Notes: generated by a model from the sequence alone, not told the origin. A stretch of DNA of 64,000 nt from Morella rubra (GCA_003952965.2 CM025855.1:26703613-26767612); one strand, 5' to 3'. Positions 1-12,069 are shown, numbered from the stretch's first letter. Program-made: numbers and translations.

Positions 1-309
1 ACACCCGTACATAGTATTAGGTCCTTGAAAAGCTACTTTTGCATAATATTATAATTCTATGAAGTATTATTGAGTGATTTTAGTAGATGCGTCAGATTTG
101 CAAATAACCTTCTTAATTAATGAATTAATTTAATTGCTTTCACAACTACTGTGTCCCAACATTAGGTAGTTGGGCCAAGCCGTTTTGTAGTAACTCATGG
201 TCCGGAATTGGGACACAAGACTGGCCGGCTAAGGCATGAGCAATTTCTTGCAGGCAATACAAGGACAAGCCCAGGCAGAATCCGTGGAAAGTTGGCTCTA
301 TTTGCACCC

Positions 310-337
310 CCTCTCTCTCTCTCTCTCTCTCTCTCTC
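310..337. repeat. (CT)n microsatellite
   Basis: Run of about 14 CT dinucleotides inside the opening block of the unit. The same position is a CT run in the unit near 43.72 kb but a T-run in the units near 5.55 and 29.13 kb, so this spot is hypervariable between array units. Confidence 0.9.
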
Positions 338-1674
338 GTAGTTGCAGTAGACGTGGGCCTATTTTGGGAGCCTATACAGGTTACCAGTCTTGTACGGAGA
401 AAGTGGACTGAGGCCTAGAGTTAAACAAATTAAGCCTACAAACTTATTTATTTATTTTATCTTGTCTAGAGCTTTTTTGGGTGCATCTCCTGTCATAAGA
501 TATTTTACAATATCTCCTTCCTTCGAATCATCTGATGATTGCTTCGTTTTATGCTGCAGCACAGGCCCTAATTTTGTGGGCCTTTGTTCCCTCAATTAAT
601 GATAAGAATATTTGTTTAGGTTCTCAAAATTTTAGAAGTTTAAAATTCTTATATTAAGGAATTGGTAAAAATTTGAAAGAGAAAAATTATTTGAATAAAT
701 TATTTATATTTATTTAAATAAAAAAATTATTAAGATAGAGAGAGTATTCTAAAATTAATTTATTTAGCCAAAGATTTGAGATGACCAAAATTTTGAAAGC
801 CAACTTAGGGCCGCAACTTCTATCTTCTCTTTGACCTCCGTCTCCTCCTTGACCATTGTCTCCTCAGCAATGGAAAATTTCATCTAGCGAACCCAACAAT
901 AACAATACTAGAATCTCCGCTCATCTCTACCTGCAGGGTGTATATGTCATACAGCTTGTACGCATCTTTGACCAAATACCAACATAGAGAGAAGAAGGGT
1001 GAAGAGAGAGGGAAGACATAATCCATTTTTTTCAGACAGCAAGAGTCGCACAAGTTAGTTGGACGTTGCATGTAAGAGCTAAAGGACACCGCACTCACTG
1101 GAAATCCTTCAAAATATCAGAACATAACTAGTAACTACAACCATCAAAAGACACACCAGATCGTAATTCGCCATTCCCTACCATAAAAGACCTCCGCGAA
1201 TTTCTTTATACTTGCAACTCGTGGTATCTTGGTTCCGTTTTTCTCTTTTTTCCAGCATAAATAGGAGTTTTATCCCAGGCGGTCTCGAAGATAATTGAGA
1301 CATTAAGCAAACTTATAAAAAGAGATCTTTAATTTGTAATAAATTATAAATTATTATTCTTATTTTTTGAAATACAAAATTACTTAAAAAATTTGTATTC
1401 AATACCTCCTTTTTGAACACAAACAGAAATTGAAAATAAAATTATATAATATTCAACTTAATCACAAATTCTCAATTTTTTCTGATAAAATAATGATAAC
1501 TACAACAAATATAAAATAACAATATAAAATGAAAGTGTGAAGTTTTAAAGTTGAAATGTTATAGAATAATAGCACTTGTGACTTAGTGGGAACATGGGAA
1601 AAAGAAGAAGAAGGCTATAACATACTAAGTTAGCTAGAAAGAAAGAAGTATATGAAAGATGGCGAAGAGAAAGT

Positions 1675-2503
1675 GAAAGTAATTAGATTTTTTTTTTTCA
1701 AAACAGTAAGCTTTTATTAAGATTAAGGAGGTTTGAAAACTTCAAGCACATGCTCTAAGGGGTGTGTCAGACCCTCCAGAGAGGCGACGAGCCAACGAGC
1801 AAAGGGGCCGAACAGCCTTATAAACCCAAGCTCAAAAGGACGAGTAAAGACCCATAAAGGGTGAAAAGCCCACGAAGGGCAACAAACTGAGATGACTAGC
1901 AGAAAAGGAAAGGCGATGGCGAAATATGGAAAGCTGAGACGACCAGCCAAATCGGAAAAGGTGGAGGCACGTGAGATCCATGCGCGCATGGGCCCACACG
2001 CGCTGCCCGGCCGGTCATCGAAGATGACCACGAGAAGCGCCTGGACGTCCAGATGCTAGCCACCTAGGCGCGTGTATACCGGAGAGGACCACTGACCATT
2101 GAAAAATGAAGAGAAAGGGGCGGGTGCATGAGATCCACGCACGCGTGTGGCAGCACGTGTGAGCACACGTGTCGTCCCATCGCTGGTTGGCTAGTGCAGA
2201 AAGATTCTCTAGTCGATGTATATGCATCCCTGCCAGTCGTGGTTTTCAAAAACCTCAAGAAAATCGTAGATCTAATCACAAAATTCGCTAGAAAAAATCC
2301 CTTAAAAGTGGTTGGAAATGAGGGTTTGTTGAAGGTTCCGGTCACAAAGGGCAAGGGCAGAGGAGAAGAGGGGGAGGGAGGAGCAAGAGCTCCTCTCGCC
2401 ACCGGAGAAGGAAGGGGGAGGAATGGGTCAGTCGGCCAAGGTGCACAAGGACTTCCTCTAGAGAGTAAAGTCACACCCAGTCGGTTTCCGAAAGTAATTA
2501 GAT
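1675..2503 (-). mobile_element. 801-bp poly(A) non-LTR retroposon
   Basis: A 14-bp direct repeat, GAAAGTAATTAGAT, lies at 1675-1688 and 2490-2503. The 801 bp between start with a T-run on the plus strand, that is, a poly(A) tail on the minus strand, preceded by an AATAAA signal. The paralogous unit near 30.4 kb lacks the insert, so the empty site is visible inside the window. Base composition is much more GC-rich than the flanks. No intact reading frame of a known family was recognised, so it is either a non-autonomous retroposon or a 5'-truncated LINE tail. Confidence 0.8.
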
Positions 2504-3713
2504 ATTTTGAATCAACTTAGAAATTAGCTATAAATAAGGAAGGATACTAAGTTCGGAATATGTTTAGAGAAGAGAATTTTTGAGATCTAAAAAGTTGCAA
2601 GTTAAACAGTCTTCTTTAAAATTTTGAATTATACCTTTCTTTGCATCTAATAAGGATTTCAAAAAGATTTTTGAGACATTTTTTTCTTCTTCTGTTGAGT
2701 TAAAATATTGAATATAAATTGAGAGTCTATTAAATATTAAGTAAAATAAAAAAATTAAGAATCTTACTATTTTGACGGCCGTAGACAAAAATTTAGGCTG
2801 CCCTGAAGGCAACACTCTGCCACGCTGCTAATATGAAAGTGCTAACTCAAAATAAGCGTACCTGCATGTGGTTTTAGTTTCTCCTCCTTTCAGCGTAAAT
2901 CAAAATGAAAGTAAGTCGATACCTCACATAGCTAGATAACTCACCCGGTTAGCAAATTAAAAATTTGTTGAAATTTTAAAAATTTTAAGGATTTTTAGGT
3001 GTAAACATGAATTTTGTCACAAAATTTTCAATTTTATTGATTTTTACCCTAGGATCCACAACAATATTATTTCTCTTTTTATTTTAATTTTAATATTTTT
3101 TTTAAAAAAATTAAAATCTTTTTTTTTTCGTTAAATCATTTATTTTCATTACAATAAATATAAAAAATTTCACTTAAATAATTTATCTCTTCATTTTTTT
3201 TATGAACTTTAATAAAAATTTTACTATTTTACTACTTTCTCACAGAATACAATAAAATATGCTCATCTCTTCAATTCTCACGACATTCTTTAAATATTTC
3301 AAAATTTTAAGATTTGCAACCATAATTAGAGTGCACCTGAGATATGTGAATAAAAAACATCGTATTTCTTGTAATTCAGATCGGTATCTTTAGATGGATT
3401 GTGGCTAAATAGGATATTTTATAATTTTCTGGCTAAATTTTAATTCTTTTTTTTTCGAGGGTCCAAATTCTAATTCGAATGAGAAATTGTCTAATCCAGC
3501 TAGTCTATTCCAGTTTATTCGCTGAGCTGCCAACGACGAAGAAGGGAAAACGAAAGGAAAGTGGAAAAGGAAGGAATCGCAGCTGCAGCGAATTTTTCTT
3601 CAAGGAAGTTCATCGATCCTAGCCAGCTGGATGCATCTAGTTCTTGCAAAAGCATAGGCGGTTTTACTTGAAACCATGTGTGGTTTTGCTTTTCATTCCA
3701 AGCACTGGTGCTC

Positions 3714-3733
3714 TATAAAGAAGAGCTCTTCTT
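3714..3733 (+). promoter_or_regulatory. TATA box and 16-bp palindrome of copy 1
   Basis: TATAAA at 3714-3719 lies 79 bp before the start codon. It runs directly into AAGAAGAGCTCTTCTT (3718-3733), a perfect 16-bp palindrome. The TATA plus palindrome arrangement recurs before the other copies, with the palindrome partly eroded in several. A block upstream containing CATAGGCGGTTTTACTTG is also conserved between copies, which supports a shared ancestral promoter. Confidence 0.75.
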
Positions 3734-3792
3734 GTACCAGGTGCAGAGCAGAAAATTTTTAAACTTACCCACGAAAGAACATTTGAACCACA

Positions 3793-4071
3793 ATGAGTAG
3801 CGGCGAAAGCACACAGAACAACAACGATTCGACTAGACCAGAAGATGATGCGTCTAACAACTCGAAGGTGGCTAGTGCAGTAGCTGCAGGTGTAGAGCTG
3901 CCAGCTGCTTGGGGGCCAATTGCTCTCCTGTCGGGCTCAGGAACTACGACAAACAGGAAAACAATGAAAGCCCCCGGAAGGAATGGCGCTATTATATACA
4001 GGGACGACTTTGAACGAGACCCGAAAGGCTACTACCGTGATCTGAAAAAAAAGAAAAAACTTACTGTTTAG
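3793..4071 (+). CDS. Array protein copy 1 (92 aa, lost Gly2 and normal stop)
   Basis: Single-exon member of the unrecognised array family. Polar N-terminus with NNNDSTRPEDDAS (residues 9-21), a weakened hydrophobic segment (about 26-47) that contains Glu, Pro and Trp, then TMKAPGRN (57-64) and YRDDFERDPKGYYRDL (69-84). Two oddities stand out. Codon 2 is Ser instead of Gly, which would abolish the myristoylation-like signal seen in other copies. The usual TAA after the RKK tail reads GAA, extending the protein by a few residues (KKLTV) to the next stop. An AATAAA lies at 4103-4108. The start is fixed by alignment with other copies. Function unknown; the changes suggest it is drifting. Confidence 0.65.
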   Translation: MSSGESTQNNNDSTRPEDDASNNSKVASAVAAGVELPAAWGPIALLSGSGTTTNRKTMKAPGRNGAIIYRDDFERDPKGYYRDLKKKKKLTV

Positions 4072-7071
4072 ACCTGCCTGGTTCTGTTGTTGTTCTACGC
4101 GGAATAAAATGTTTACTACTGGTTTGGATCCCTATTTTTATCTGGCTTGTTGAGGTTGCCCTTGAGCTCTATCTGGCTTGAAAGTATTAGGTGGAACTGA
4201 TTCCTCCCACGAAACCTCGATTCTGCTAATCAGGATTATTCTTCCATGTAAGTTTTGAAACCAATATCTCACTTCTCATCCTATATTTGTGGTTAAACTT
4301 GGCGCAATGCTTCTGATCACCCAATTTTCCCACGTACTTGGCTCAAATGAAAAATGTCGATAGGACTTTTGAGGTTAACTTCAGAATCCGTGAAGACCAC
4401 CACAGAAACAAACACCTCTCATCTCTGCGTTTTACATCTGCTTCAAGTAGTGCCCAGTTAAAATTCGAGTGATATAGAGGCGATAGTCTTACATATTTGT
4501 ATGCAACATAGGTGCAAATTAACGTCAAAACAGGAATTTAAATTTTCTATCGGTGCTTGTTTGGTAGGTTGAGAATATGTGGTTTGGAAACAGATTATAT
4601 ATAAGAAAACTGAATCATCGTCTTCTCTAGAAAATACTTCTACGTTCTGGCCGTCGGCCCCAGCACTAAAGAATAGCATCAATGCATTATTAGTTATGCG
4701 ATAATGTACGATGTTGTCCGCTCTGCCTGACACTAAAATAGAATCTCATTGCTTTGTTTGTTCGCCATGGGCCCATTTAAATGAACAAAATTGCCCATTT
4801 GACAATGAAAATCAAGCTAAATTTTCAACCTTTTGTTGCAAGTTGCAACCACTAAGGAAGACTTTCCATGGAAGCGAATTGAGTTCGCAAATACGGCTTA
4901 GCTTGCTCGAAATTTCGAAATTTCTAAATTTTGGACAAATGAACGTTATCTTTAAAACAAGAGAATGATAAGATAAAGCGCTGGTACTAGATAAGCCTTC
5001 CTGAAGCAGAGCACTAATCTGTAATGTTACTGCAGCAATATTCAAGTATTGGGTTAGATCAGGATCTGAGGCTTGGAAAACGCCTATTATGACCCATGGC
5101 TATAGGTTAAAAAGCTTGTCGACGAATGGTGCATGAGATTATGTGCTTGTATCATTCTCGTGCAGCACCAAAAGCGCAGTGCGCTCAGAAGACAATTGAT
5201 TGATTAGTTTGAGCTCTTAATTTTTTCTTTAGTCACTGAAAATTAGCCTATACCCGTACAATAGTATTAGGTCCTTGACTTTTCATAATAATATTATAAT
5301 TCTACGAAGCATTATTGAATGATTTTAGTAGATGCGTGAGATTAGCAAATAACCTTCTTAATTAATGAATTAATTTAATTGCTTCCACAACTACTGTGTC
5401 CGTACATTAGGTAGTTGGGCCAAGCCTTTTTGTAGTAACTCATGGTCCGGAATTGGGACACAAGACAGGCCGGCTAAGGCATGAGCAATTTCATGCAGGC
5501 AATACATGGACAAGCCCAGGCAGAATCTGTGGAAAGTTGGCTCTATTTGCACCTTTTTTTTTTTTTTTTTCCTCTTTCTCTCTCTGTTTTGTAGTTGCAG
5601 TAAACGTGGGCCTATTTTCGGAGCCTATACAGGTTACCAAACTTGTACGGAGAAAGTGGACTGGGGCATAGAGTTAAACAAGTTTTATGCTGCAGCACAT
5701 GGCCTAAGTTTATGAAATGACCTTTCGCCACGAACCGTGGCCCTGTGTTTCCTTAATGATAGGAATCTTGATTTTGGTTCTTAAAATTTCGGGGGATTAA
5801 AAATTTTGATATTTAGAAATTAGTAAAAAAGTTAAGAAATAATTTAAGTAAATTTTTTATATTTATTATTAAAAAAATTATTTGATAGAGATAAAACATT
5901 TTGAAATTATTTTATTTGATAAAATTTGGGATGTCAAAAATTTTTTGAGAGGGAAATTAGGGCCCGACTTTTGTCTCCTCTTGACCACTGTATCCTCAGC
6001 AATGTAAAATCTCATGAGAATCCACCGTAACAATACTAGAATCTCAGCTCATCTCTAGCTGCATGGTGTATGTGTCATAATTTTATGCAATAGGGCGGCT
6101 CAACATTTTTAGTGACCTTAGGCAAGTCATAAAAATGAGGTATTTTAATTAAAAAATAAAAAATTTATAAATTCAAAATTAAACCATAAATTTACTTCTT
6201 ATTTTTTTAGATGTAAAATTACTAATTAAACTTTGTATTCAAGTTTAGTCAATAAAATCACTTTCAATAGTTAAAATTATTAAACGGTTTAACTTATCTT
6301 GAGACATAATTGTAGTAAATAATTTTTTATAATATTATTAGAAATAACGTTATTATTTTTAAAAACAGACATAAAAACTGATAGAGTCGTAACTAATACC
6401 TCACCTGCGTAGCTATATGAGCCAACCACGCATCTTTGACCAAATACCAACACAGAGAGAAGGCGGAACGGAGAGGGAAGCCGCAATTTCAGAACATAAC
6501 TACAACCATCAAAAGACACACCAGATCGTAAATATTCGCCATCCCTTACCATAACAGAGCTCCGCTAATTTCTTTATACTTGCACCTGGCCTTATCTTGG
6601 TTCCGTTTTTCTCCTTTTCCAGCAAAAATAGGAGCTATATCCTTCTACTCAAGGCAACACTCCGGTCTCCGGCCGAGGGCTTCTAAGATGAAAATGCTAA
6701 CTCAGAATGAGCGTACCTGCATATGGTTTCAGTTTCTCATCCTTTCAGCGTAAATTGCAAAATAAAAGTAAGTCGTTTACCTCTCGATAACTGACCCCAC
6801 TTATGTGAATAAAAAACTCGGTCTTAAATATGATTTTTTCGAAATCAGATCAGTATCTAAGTAAAGAACAGTAGATTGTAGTTAATTTGTATCAAGATCT
6901 TTTATAATTTTTTTTATTTGAATTGTAATTCGGGTAATAAATTATGAAGGATCTAATGGACTATTCAATCAGTGTTTATGCTTTTGTTCGTTGGGCTCGG
7001 GTGGGAGTAATGTAAAAAATTAGGAAAACATACTTTCAATGAATCAAAAGCAAGCAGATACATAGGCAAGC

Positions 7072-7136
7072 GAGGAATCTCCTTTTGTTATAGCCAAAAA
7101 AAAAAAAAAAAAAAAACACAAGAGGAATCTCCTTTT
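7072..7136 (+). mobile_element. 35-bp poly(A) mini-insertion with 15-bp direct repeats
   Basis: GAGGAATCTCCTTTT occurs at 7072-7086 and 7122-7136. Between them is GTTATAGCC followed by 21 A and CACAA. Other units have a single copy of the 15-mer with no insert, so the repeat looks like a target-site duplication around a very short poly(A) cDNA-like insertion. Slippage or a local duplication is an alternative. Confidence 0.6.
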
Positions 7137-8705
7137 CGAAAGTCTGCAGAGATTTTTTTTGCACAGTACTTCCTAATTAAAGCAATTTATGAAAGCTTTT
7201 TTTTTTAAAAGCAACTATTTATGATAGTTTGATAACCGACCCCTTCTTTTTTTCCTTTCGTCTGAGCCAACGACGATGAAGGAAAAACGAAAGGAAAGGG
7301 GAAAAGGGAGTACTTGCCGGTGCAGCGATTCTTCCTTCAAGGAAATTGATTCATCCTAGCCAGCTATCTAGTCCTTGCAAAAGCATAGGCGGTACTTTCA
7401 CTTAAGGTTTAAGTATCCATAAAGAGACCCAAGATTTTGTCACACAATTTTCAATTTTTTAGATTTTTACACTAATTAAGGACCCACAATAATATTATTT
7501 CTCTTTTTATTTAATTTTAATAAATATAAAAAATTTACTCAAATTAATTATCTCTTATTTTTTATGAAATTCTATAAAATTCTACTATTTTTTACAAAAT
7601 TTAATAAAATTCTCATCTTTTCGATTCTGAAGACATTCTTTAAATACTTCAAAACTTTAAGATTTGCAACCATAATTAGAGTGCACCTGAGATACGTGAA
7701 TAAAAAGCATGGTATTTCGTCTAATTCAGATCGGTAGCTTTAGATAGATTGTGGCTAAACAGGATATTCTATAATTTTCTGGTTAAATTTTAATTCTTTT
7801 TTTTTTCAGTCCAAATTCTAATTCGAATAAGAAACTGTCTATTCCTGTTTATGCTTTTGTCACGTGGGCTCGGGGGGAGCAAAAGTGTCAAAAATTAGGA
7901 AAACATGCTTTTAGTGAATCAAAAGCAAGCAGAAACATAGGAAAACGAGGAAACTCCTTTTGAAAAGTCTGCAGAGGGTCTTTTTTTTTTCCGACACTAC
8001 GTAATTAAAGCCATGTATGATGGTTTTTTTTTTTTTTAATAAAGCAACTATTTATGATGGTTTGTTAATCTACCCCCACTTTTTTGTTTTTTTCCTTCGT
8101 CTGGGCCAACGACGAAGAATGGAAAACAAAAGGAAAGTGGAAAAGGTGGGAATCGCAGCTTCAGCGATTTTTCCCTCAAGAAAGTTCATCGGTCCTAGCC
8201 AGGTGGATGCAAAGACGTCTTAGAGCAAAAATTTCGGGATTCAAAATTTCTATTCTAATAAAGTAATTTTTGAAAAAAAAAATTCTTATTAAATTATCAT
8301 TTTTTATTTTAAATAAATATAAAAAATTCATCTAAAATAATTATTCTTACTTTTTTTATTTTTTTAATTATTTTTACTAATTTTAACACATTTAAATAGT
8401 ATTTACCACTTAACATTTTTATTCTAATAAAATAACTTCTTAAAATTATATTTCTTTTTATCAAATTATTACTTTTCATTTAAATAAATATAAAAAATTA
8501 ATTTTAATTATTTATTTTTAATTTTTCATCGATTTTAATATTTTAAAATTTTTACCGACTCAAAATTTTCACCTCCTAAAACTATCTTAATTTTTTACGG
8601 CTTCGAAACTTTTACAATCAAGCGTCACCGCGTCCTTACAAAAGCATAGGCGGTTTTACTTGAAACCATGTGCGGTCTTGCTTTTCATTCCAAGCACTAG
8701 TGCTC

Positions 8706-8724
8706 TATAAAGAAGAGCTCTTCT
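8706..8724 (+). promoter_or_regulatory. TATA box and palindrome of copy 2
   Basis: TATAAA at 8706-8711 is followed by the same 16-bp palindrome as in copy 1. In this copy an 88-bp insertion begins just downstream and duplicates most of the palindrome, so the distance from TATA to the start codon grows to about 185 bp. Confidence 0.7.
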
Positions 8725-8832
8725 TGTTTTTTTTTATCTACAATAAATTGGGGACCAAATTGGGAAGGAGACCGTAGAACGGCACACGAGGATATGAAAG
8801 AGGAGAGAGCCAGCGAGAAGAGCTCTTCTTGT
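8711..8832 (-). mobile_element. 88-bp retroposed insertion in the leader of copy 2
   Basis: The 17-mer AGAAGAGCTCTTCTTGT is present at 8711-8727 and again at 8816-8832. The 88 bp between start with a T-run on the plus strand, meaning a poly(A) tail on the minus strand, then about 78 bp of unique sequence. All other copies have the 17-mer once. This is the pattern of LINE-style retroposition of a short RNA; the source RNA was not recognised. The target duplication covers the promoter palindrome. Confidence 0.7.
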
Positions 8833-8891
8833 ATCAGGTGAAAAGAGCAGAAAATTTTTAGACTAACACACGCAAGAACATTTGAACCGCA

Positions 8892-9161
8892 ATGGGTAGC
8901 GGCGAAAGCACACTGAACAACAACGATTCGACTAGACCAGAAGATAATGCGTCTAGGTCGAGGGTGGCTAGTGCGGTTGCTGCTGCAAGTGTACTGGCAG
9001 CTACTTGTGGGGCAATTGCTCTCATGTCGGGCTCAGAAACTACGACAAACAAGAAAACAATGAAAGCCCCGGGAGGGAATGGCGCTATTATGAACAGGGA
9101 CGACTTTGAAAAAGACCCGAAAGGCTACTTCAGTGCTAACCGTGATCGGAACAAAAAGTAA
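8892..9161 (+). CDS. Array protein copy 2 (89 aa, intact)
   Basis: Member of the unrecognised array family with a full frame. Begins MGSGES, which fits the MGxxxS N-myristoylation consensus. The polar segment NNNDSTRPEDNAS (9-21) precedes an Ala/Val-rich hydrophobic stretch (about 25-46), then TMKAPGGN (56-63) and RDDFEKDPKGYF (69-80). The last residues (SANRDRNKK) differ from the usual RELRKK. The poly(A) signal is AATAAT (9208-9213) where other copies have AATAAA. The TATA box is intact but the leader carries an 88-bp insertion. I infer a small protein anchored to a membrane by a helix and possibly a lipid; nothing here shows its biochemical role. Confidence 0.7.
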   Translation: MGSGESTLNNNDSTRPEDNASRSRVASAVAAASVLAATCGAIALMSGSETTTNKKTMKAPGGNGAIMNRDDFEKDPKGYFSANRDRNKK

Positions 9162-10835
9162 AAACTTACTGTTTAGACCTGCTTGGTTTTGTTGTTGTTC
9201 TACCCGGAATAATATGTTTACTGCTGGTTTGTATTCCTATTTTTATCTGGCTTGTTGAGGTTGCCCTTGAGCTCTAATTGCCCAAGAAATGTCTTGAATG
9301 TATAGAAAGTATTAGGTGGAACTTATGATCTGAGTGTAGTATTAAGCTTGATGGCTTTGCTTTGCGATGCTTGTCGTCTATTTTCACCATTTATGTTTAA
9401 TTTTACGTTAATCTTTCACTGTTCTTTTCCCTCGTTAGATTCGGATGATCGGGCCCGACATCTGATTCCTCCCACGAAACCTCGATTTTATCAGGAATAT
9501 ACCTCCATGTAAGTTTCGAAACCAATATCTCACTTCTCATCCTATTTTCGGAGGAAAGAAACATTTAAATCTTCTGATCTCCTCGTATATTTGTGGTTAA
9601 ACTTGGCGCGATGCTGCTGATCACCCAATTTTCCCACATACTTGGCTCAAATGAAAAATGTCGATAGGACTTTTGAGGTTAACTTCAGAATCCGTGAAGA
9701 CCACCACAGAAACAAACACCTCTCATCTCTGCGTTTTACATCTGCTTCAAGTAGTGCCCAGTTAAAGTTTGAGTGATACGGAGGCGATAGTCTTACGTAT
9801 TTGTTTGCAGCATAGGTGCAAATAAACGTCAAAGCAGGAATTTAAGTTTTTCTATCGGTGCTTGTTTAGTAGGTTGAGAAAATGTGGTTTGGAAAGAAGA
9901 GGGGTGAAAAAAAAATTATATATAAGAAAACTGAATCATCACCGTCTCTAGAAAATATTTCTACGGACCGACTGCTGGCCCCAACAATAAAGAATAGCAT
10001 TAATGCGATCATGTACGATGATGTCGGCTCTATCTGACATTGAAATAGCATCTGATTGCTTGGTTTCTTCGCCGTAGGCCCATAAATGAACAAACTTGAC
10101 AGCAAAAATCAAGCTAATTAAAATTTTGAGAAATTGGTCACTAGGTTTACAGACGATTTAGTCAGTTTTATTTTTTTATTTTATAGTTACTAGTCTATAC
10201 CCGTGTGATGATTAGGTCCTTTCGTTTATATTTCGTTAATCTATTTAACGAAATCTCATGCCACGTCACCATTTAAACATGTTAGCGCCACACGTCATAC
10301 AAATTAGCCACGTCAATCATTATTAAACAAAACACACGTTTTGTCATATAAATTTAAACTCCCATGCTAAACGACACAAAATACATCAATAGGTGGAAAT
10401 TAAAAACGCTGAAACAGACCGTTTTACTTCAAACGAATAGAAACCAAATTCATCCCTCAAAATTAGCTAAGTCTTTTCGCAACCCCCTGCGGAAGAAGAA
10501 CACCTTGAATTCAGATATGTTCGTCAAAGCCATAGCCATAGCAATTCAGATCTGTTCGTGCTTCTCATTATAAAAATAATCTTGTACACAACAAAGTCCA
10601 TTTAATTTTTTCCTAATATTTTTTTTCTGAAAAGTCTCCAGGAAGTGGACAACTGGGACTGGGAGAGCAATGCGATGCGATTGTGGTGGCATTCGGGACT
10701 TGCACTTTGGAGACGACGATGTCCAATGTGTCAAATAAAGGTGAGGCAGGAGGTCGTTCTCTTTGATGGCCTTGCAATTGCAAATGAGTTGGCAGCCAAG
10801 TCTTCTCAGTCAGAAGCGCAAGACTGGCCCCCCAT

Positions 10836-10874
10836 CTAGGGCTCAAGAACCTTGGTAACTCCTGCTACCTTAAT
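10836..10874 (+). pseudogene. Captured ubiquitin-specific protease Cys-box fragment (left arm)
   Basis: Thirteen codons read LGLKNLGNSCYLN, matching the catalytic Cys box of plant ubiquitin-specific proteases (USP/UBP), with the nucleophile Cys retained. Homology stops at the inner edge of the TIR after the Asn. Just upstream, the segment reading LAAKSSQSEAQDW is in another frame because one C is missing relative to the right arm. This is a captured scrap, not a gene. Confidence 0.75.
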
Positions 10875-12069
10875 AGAGAAAACACGGATAAAACAGAAAA
10901 GTTATGCGCGAATGCAAAATTTGAACTATTATAGCTCAATCTTAGGAAGAGGGAAAATATTCTCCAAATCCATTTTTTTCTGCTCCTCTCATTTCGTCGC
11001 TGTCCTTCTCCCTTTCATTCAAAAGCATAACCAACATTTGTGGATATCTCCTCTTCATCACCTCTGCTTGTAAACAAATTTATTCCTCTGTTCCATCTCT
11101 GTTCTGTTATATTCTCTTCCTCTTTTTATTTATTTTTTCTAAATTCTTCCTCTTTTTAGGTTTCCTCTCATTGTCCTATCCAAGAATCGTTGTCATTCTC
11201 TCCTACTGAGCAAAGAGAGTTGATTGGTGCCATGACAGATAAGCATGGTCTTGGTTTAGGAATTCTCTTAAGAACTCTCATCAATTTGAAAAGTTTTCGT
11301 ACTTTAATTTTTAGCTCATCTAGTATGGTTATAGTAATTTTTTCTTTTTGAGTGGACAAGATATAAGAACAACTGTGAGTGAATAGGATATACACTTGCT
11401 GTGTGTACAAGATATACACTTGTTATGTGCTAACAAATTTCGTATATTTACAGGAATATTCTAAAACACTTGATGTGCACCACAAGTTTGGAAGGAATAC
11501 AATGACATTCAGTTTCAGAGAGTCCATAAAAATACAACAACACACAAAATACATAACAACCTAGCACTAAGTGATGCCTGAAGGTTAATCAGAAGCTGCA
11601 GCTGACTTGGAGGATGCTTGAACTGTAGATGACTTGGAGGACACTTGCTGAGTCGGCTACTAGAGTTGAGTGAAGCAAATTCTACATGGTTTATAATGTA
11701 TACATCCCCTGTTATTGCTGAATTGCAATTCCCTGAATCTTCTATGTAATCCATTTGTAACATTATGTAAAACTCTGGAAAAATTGCTGAAAAAATGTCA
11801 AAATGAACTATAGATATTTGCGTCTTTTAATCAAATACAAAATTTCTATTGCATCTTCCAATTAAAATGAAACTATACATATTTGAGTCTTCTAAAAAAA
11901 TACAGCTTCCGTGGAACCATTTTTCAGTCGACAATCCATTCCTAATTTCCCCACGGACAGTCGCACACAAAATGGCCTGCGCCAAAAATTCAACCGAATC
12001 AACAACAAGAAAAAAAAAAAAAGAATTGAAAATTAGGGCAAAGAAAGGAAAAGCAGTTATACATAGAGA

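Larger units (their letters stand above)
1..5240. repeat. Tandem-array unit 1
   Basis: First visible unit of the array. It opens with a block (about 4-600) that recurs near 5251, 14809, 28577, 43448 and 50300; the block is recognisable by a TTAATTAATGAATTAATTTA motif and a GTCCGGAATTGGGACAC motif. A second block (about 830-1270) recurs near 5970, 29640, 44290 and 48290. Next come an AT-rich segment, the promoter block, the gene at 3793 and a 3' flank of about 1.1 kb that recurs after other copies. Apart from the gene and the 801-bp retroposon I see no coding sequence. Short open frames here are not conserved as protein between units. Confidence 0.8.
5241..10127. repeat. Tandem-array unit 2
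   Basis: Repeats the order of unit 1: opening block (5251-5760), second block (5970-6650), a block with the GGGCTCGGGTGGGAGTAATG motif, a T-rich stretch, the promoter block and the gene at 8892, then the 3' flank to 10127. The promoter region appears partly duplicated: the segment around 7250-7400 and that around 8100-8220 are both versions of the sequence normally found once before the gene. A T-run and several AT-rich stretches (8270-8620) contain nothing recognisable. Confidence 0.75.

Noticed and set aside
208..418. Overlapping Ser/Leu-repeat frames near the CT microsatellite, repeated at 5453, 15088 and 43697
   Set aside because: Frames are produced by CT or T runs in the array's opening block. 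They shift between units and share no conserved protein.
2064..2520. Overlapping 130-136 residue frames on both strands
   Set aside because: They lie wholly inside the GC-rich 801-bp retroposon, have low-complexity Gly/Arg or Pro/Ser composition, and no known domain.
4343..4528. Minus-strand 61-residue frame downstream of copy 1, with similar frames near 9647-9832 and 38050-38230
   Set aside because: It recurs only because the whole 3' flank is repeated. Differences between copies are mostly amino-acid changing and show no codon-position bias, so I treat it as repeated non-coding DNA.
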